DNA of 44,079 nt, taken from assembly GCA_022822745.1 (NCBI GenBank), contig JAJEAO010000096.1, positions 1-44,079 of the forward strand, in the 5' to 3' direction. Of this stretch, positions 43,101 to 44,079 are shown one piece after another. The position numbers and the translations under genes were made by a program. The notes beneath the pieces are model-generated. The model did no database searches. It was not told where the DNA came from and saw only the letters and a program-made list of their open reading frames with translations. This DNA is from Acidobacteriota bacterium (GTDB lineage Bacteria; Acidobacteriota; Vicinamibacteria; Marinacidobacterales; Marinacidobacteraceae). How positions within the stretch are numbered: the first letter of the stretch is position 1; every line of letters starts with the position of its first letter.

Positions 43101-44079
43101 ATGCGCTCGCAACTCTCTTCCCGCTCCGCTCTCCGGCGGCTCCTGGCGACGGCCCTTCTCGGGTCGGCGATCCTGTTCGCCGCCGCCGGGTGTGACGAGG
43201 ACTCCCCCAGCCCGGTTCCCACGCCTGCGCCTCCCGCGCCGCCGCCGGTCGAGGAGCCGGCCCCTTCGATCGAAGCGAGCGAGGTCGTGGACCGGGAGAC
43301 GCTGGAGGCGTTCGTGAAGGCGGCAGCGGAGGTGGCCGAAGCGGCGATCGGCTCCGAAGCGGAAGCCTACGACTTCTTCGACCGGACCTTCCGGCCCGAG
43401 GGCGTCTGGAAGCACCGGGAGATCTATCTCTTCGTGCTCGAGACCGACGGAACGGCGGTCTTCCACGCGGCGCTGCCGAATCTGGAGGGCCAGGATCTGG
43501 CGCCGCTCGTGGATCTCCGGGGCGTCGCCTTCACGCAGGAACTGCTCGAGAGAGCGGCCGCCGGCGGCGGATTCGTCGAGTACCTCTGGGACAACCCCGA
43601 TCTGGACGGGGATGAGGAGGGCGGCTCGCCGAAGGTGGGATACGCCGTTCAGGCCACGATCGCCGGACAGGATCTGGTCTTCGGCTCCGGCATCTATCCG
43701 CCGGTCACCGCCGTGGATGTCCGGAATCGCGGAACGCTCCAGGCTTTCGTCGAGCGGGCGGGCGCCGCGGTCGAGGAGGCGGCCGCGGATCCGGAAGCCG
43801 CCTACGCCTTCATGGACGGCGCGTTCCGCACCGACGGCGAGTGGCGCCACGGCGAAATCTATGTCTTCGTCCTGACGCTCGAGGGCGTCAACTTCTTCCA
43901 GGCCCCGGACCCGACTCGCGAGGGCTCGGACCAGACCCGGGTCACCGATCTGCACGGGGTGAACCTCGGCCGGATCATCGTGGACGCCGCCGAGGCCGGC
44001 GGCGGCTTCGTCGAATACCACTTCGACAACCCCGCGATCGAGGGGGACGAAGAGACGGGATCGCCCAAGACCTCCTATG
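43101..44079 (+). CDS. Tandem Cache-domain lipoprotein, cut by the window end
   Basis: The frame from ATG 43101-43103 stays open to the end (326 codons seen). A lipoprotein signal (ILFAAAGC, Cys near residue 31) is followed by a Pro/Ala linker. Two copies of a single-Cache-like domain come next: the first (about 65-190) with VWKHREIYLFVLETDG, GGGFVEYLWDNPD, GSPKVGYAV and VFGSGIYPP, the second (about 200 onwards) with EWRHGEIYVFVLTLEG, GGGFVEYHFDNPA and GSPKTSY. Cache domains bind small extracellular ligands. It is divergent from the SLC13 transporter, so a link in sensing or uptake is possible but not shown. Confidence 0.85.
   Translation, partial: MRSQLSSRSALRRLLATALLGSAILFAAAGCDEDSPSPVPTPAPPAPPPVEEPAPSIEASEVVDRETLEAFVKAAAEVAEAAIGSEAEAYDFFDRTFRPEGVWKHREIYLFVLETDGTAVFHAALPNLEGQDLAPLVDLRGVAFTQELLERAAAGGGFVEYLWDNPDLDGDEEGGSPKVGYAVQATIAGQDLVFGSGIYPPVTAVDVRNRGTLQAFVERAGAAVEEAAADPEAAYAFMDGAFRTDGEWRHGEIYVFVLTLEGVNFFQAPDPTREGSDQTRVTDLHGVNLGRIIVDAAEAGGGFVEYHFDNPAIEGDEETGSPKTSY

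Overview
The window is GC-rich, densely coded bacterial chromosome from a Gram-negative organism. This is shown by a TonB-dependent outer-membrane receptor, several lipoprotein signals and a MotA/ExbB-type inner-membrane channel. A VWFA-related Acidobacterial-type protein (8248-9228) and a receptor with an N-terminal carboxypeptidase-regulatory-like domain fit an Acidobacteriota-like genome best. The lineage is an inference from gene content; there is no rRNA or other phylogenetic marker here.

Layout. 95-7732 (minus): a form II-type carbon monoxide dehydrogenase / xanthine-oxidase-family operon in the order coxS-coxL-coxM-coxD-coxE, led by an NHL-repeat lipoprotein and followed by a YefM antitoxin with a decayed YoeB toxin. 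8248-9228: a secreted VWA protein. 9229-12709: a decayed insertion region holding an integrase remnant, an orphan exported protein, an AAA ATPase fragment, a 108-bp copy of the tail of the VWA gene and a truncated RES toxin. 12710-15867: a PotD-PotB-PotC-like polyamine ABC importer lacking an ATPase gene. 15898-18756: a small coiled-coil membrane protein, a frameshifted acetamidase/formamidase lipoprotein and an AAA ATPase.

18842-29543 (minus) is the most interesting part: nine consecutive, mostly overlapping genes. In transcription order they are a membrane Ser/Thr kinase, an active-site-intact trypsin-like protease fused to FHA, a small FHA protein, a MotA/TolQ/ExbB-type channel, another FHA protein, a membrane PP2C phosphatase, a protease-FHA protein that has lost all three catalytic residues, a membrane coiled-coil VWA protein whose transmembrane helix resembles that of MotB, and a second Ser/Thr kinase carrying eight ankyrin repeats. 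Together they contain phospho-writers, a phospho-eraser, four phospho-readers and a putative ion-driven stator pair. I propose a phosphorylation-gated, proton-motive-force-powered envelope machine. It resembles but does not match Zorya, the T6SS threonine-phosphorylation pathway or TerY-type VWA/kinase/phosphatase triads.

29620-44079 is more ordinary accessory and housekeeping sequence: a 5'-truncated metallophosphoesterase, a small membrane protein, a VapBC-type toxin-antitoxin pair, a DAACS symporter, a DUF488 protein, a LivJ-like binding protein, a 53-residue membrane protein, a secreted beta-lactamase-fold hydrolase, an isolated CoxG-like protein, the TonB receptor, a RimK ligase with its retropepsin-like partner, an SLC13-type transporter with TrkA-C domains, and a tandem Cache lipoprotein cut by the window end. 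No rRNA, tRNA, CRISPR array or complete insertion sequence was seen.
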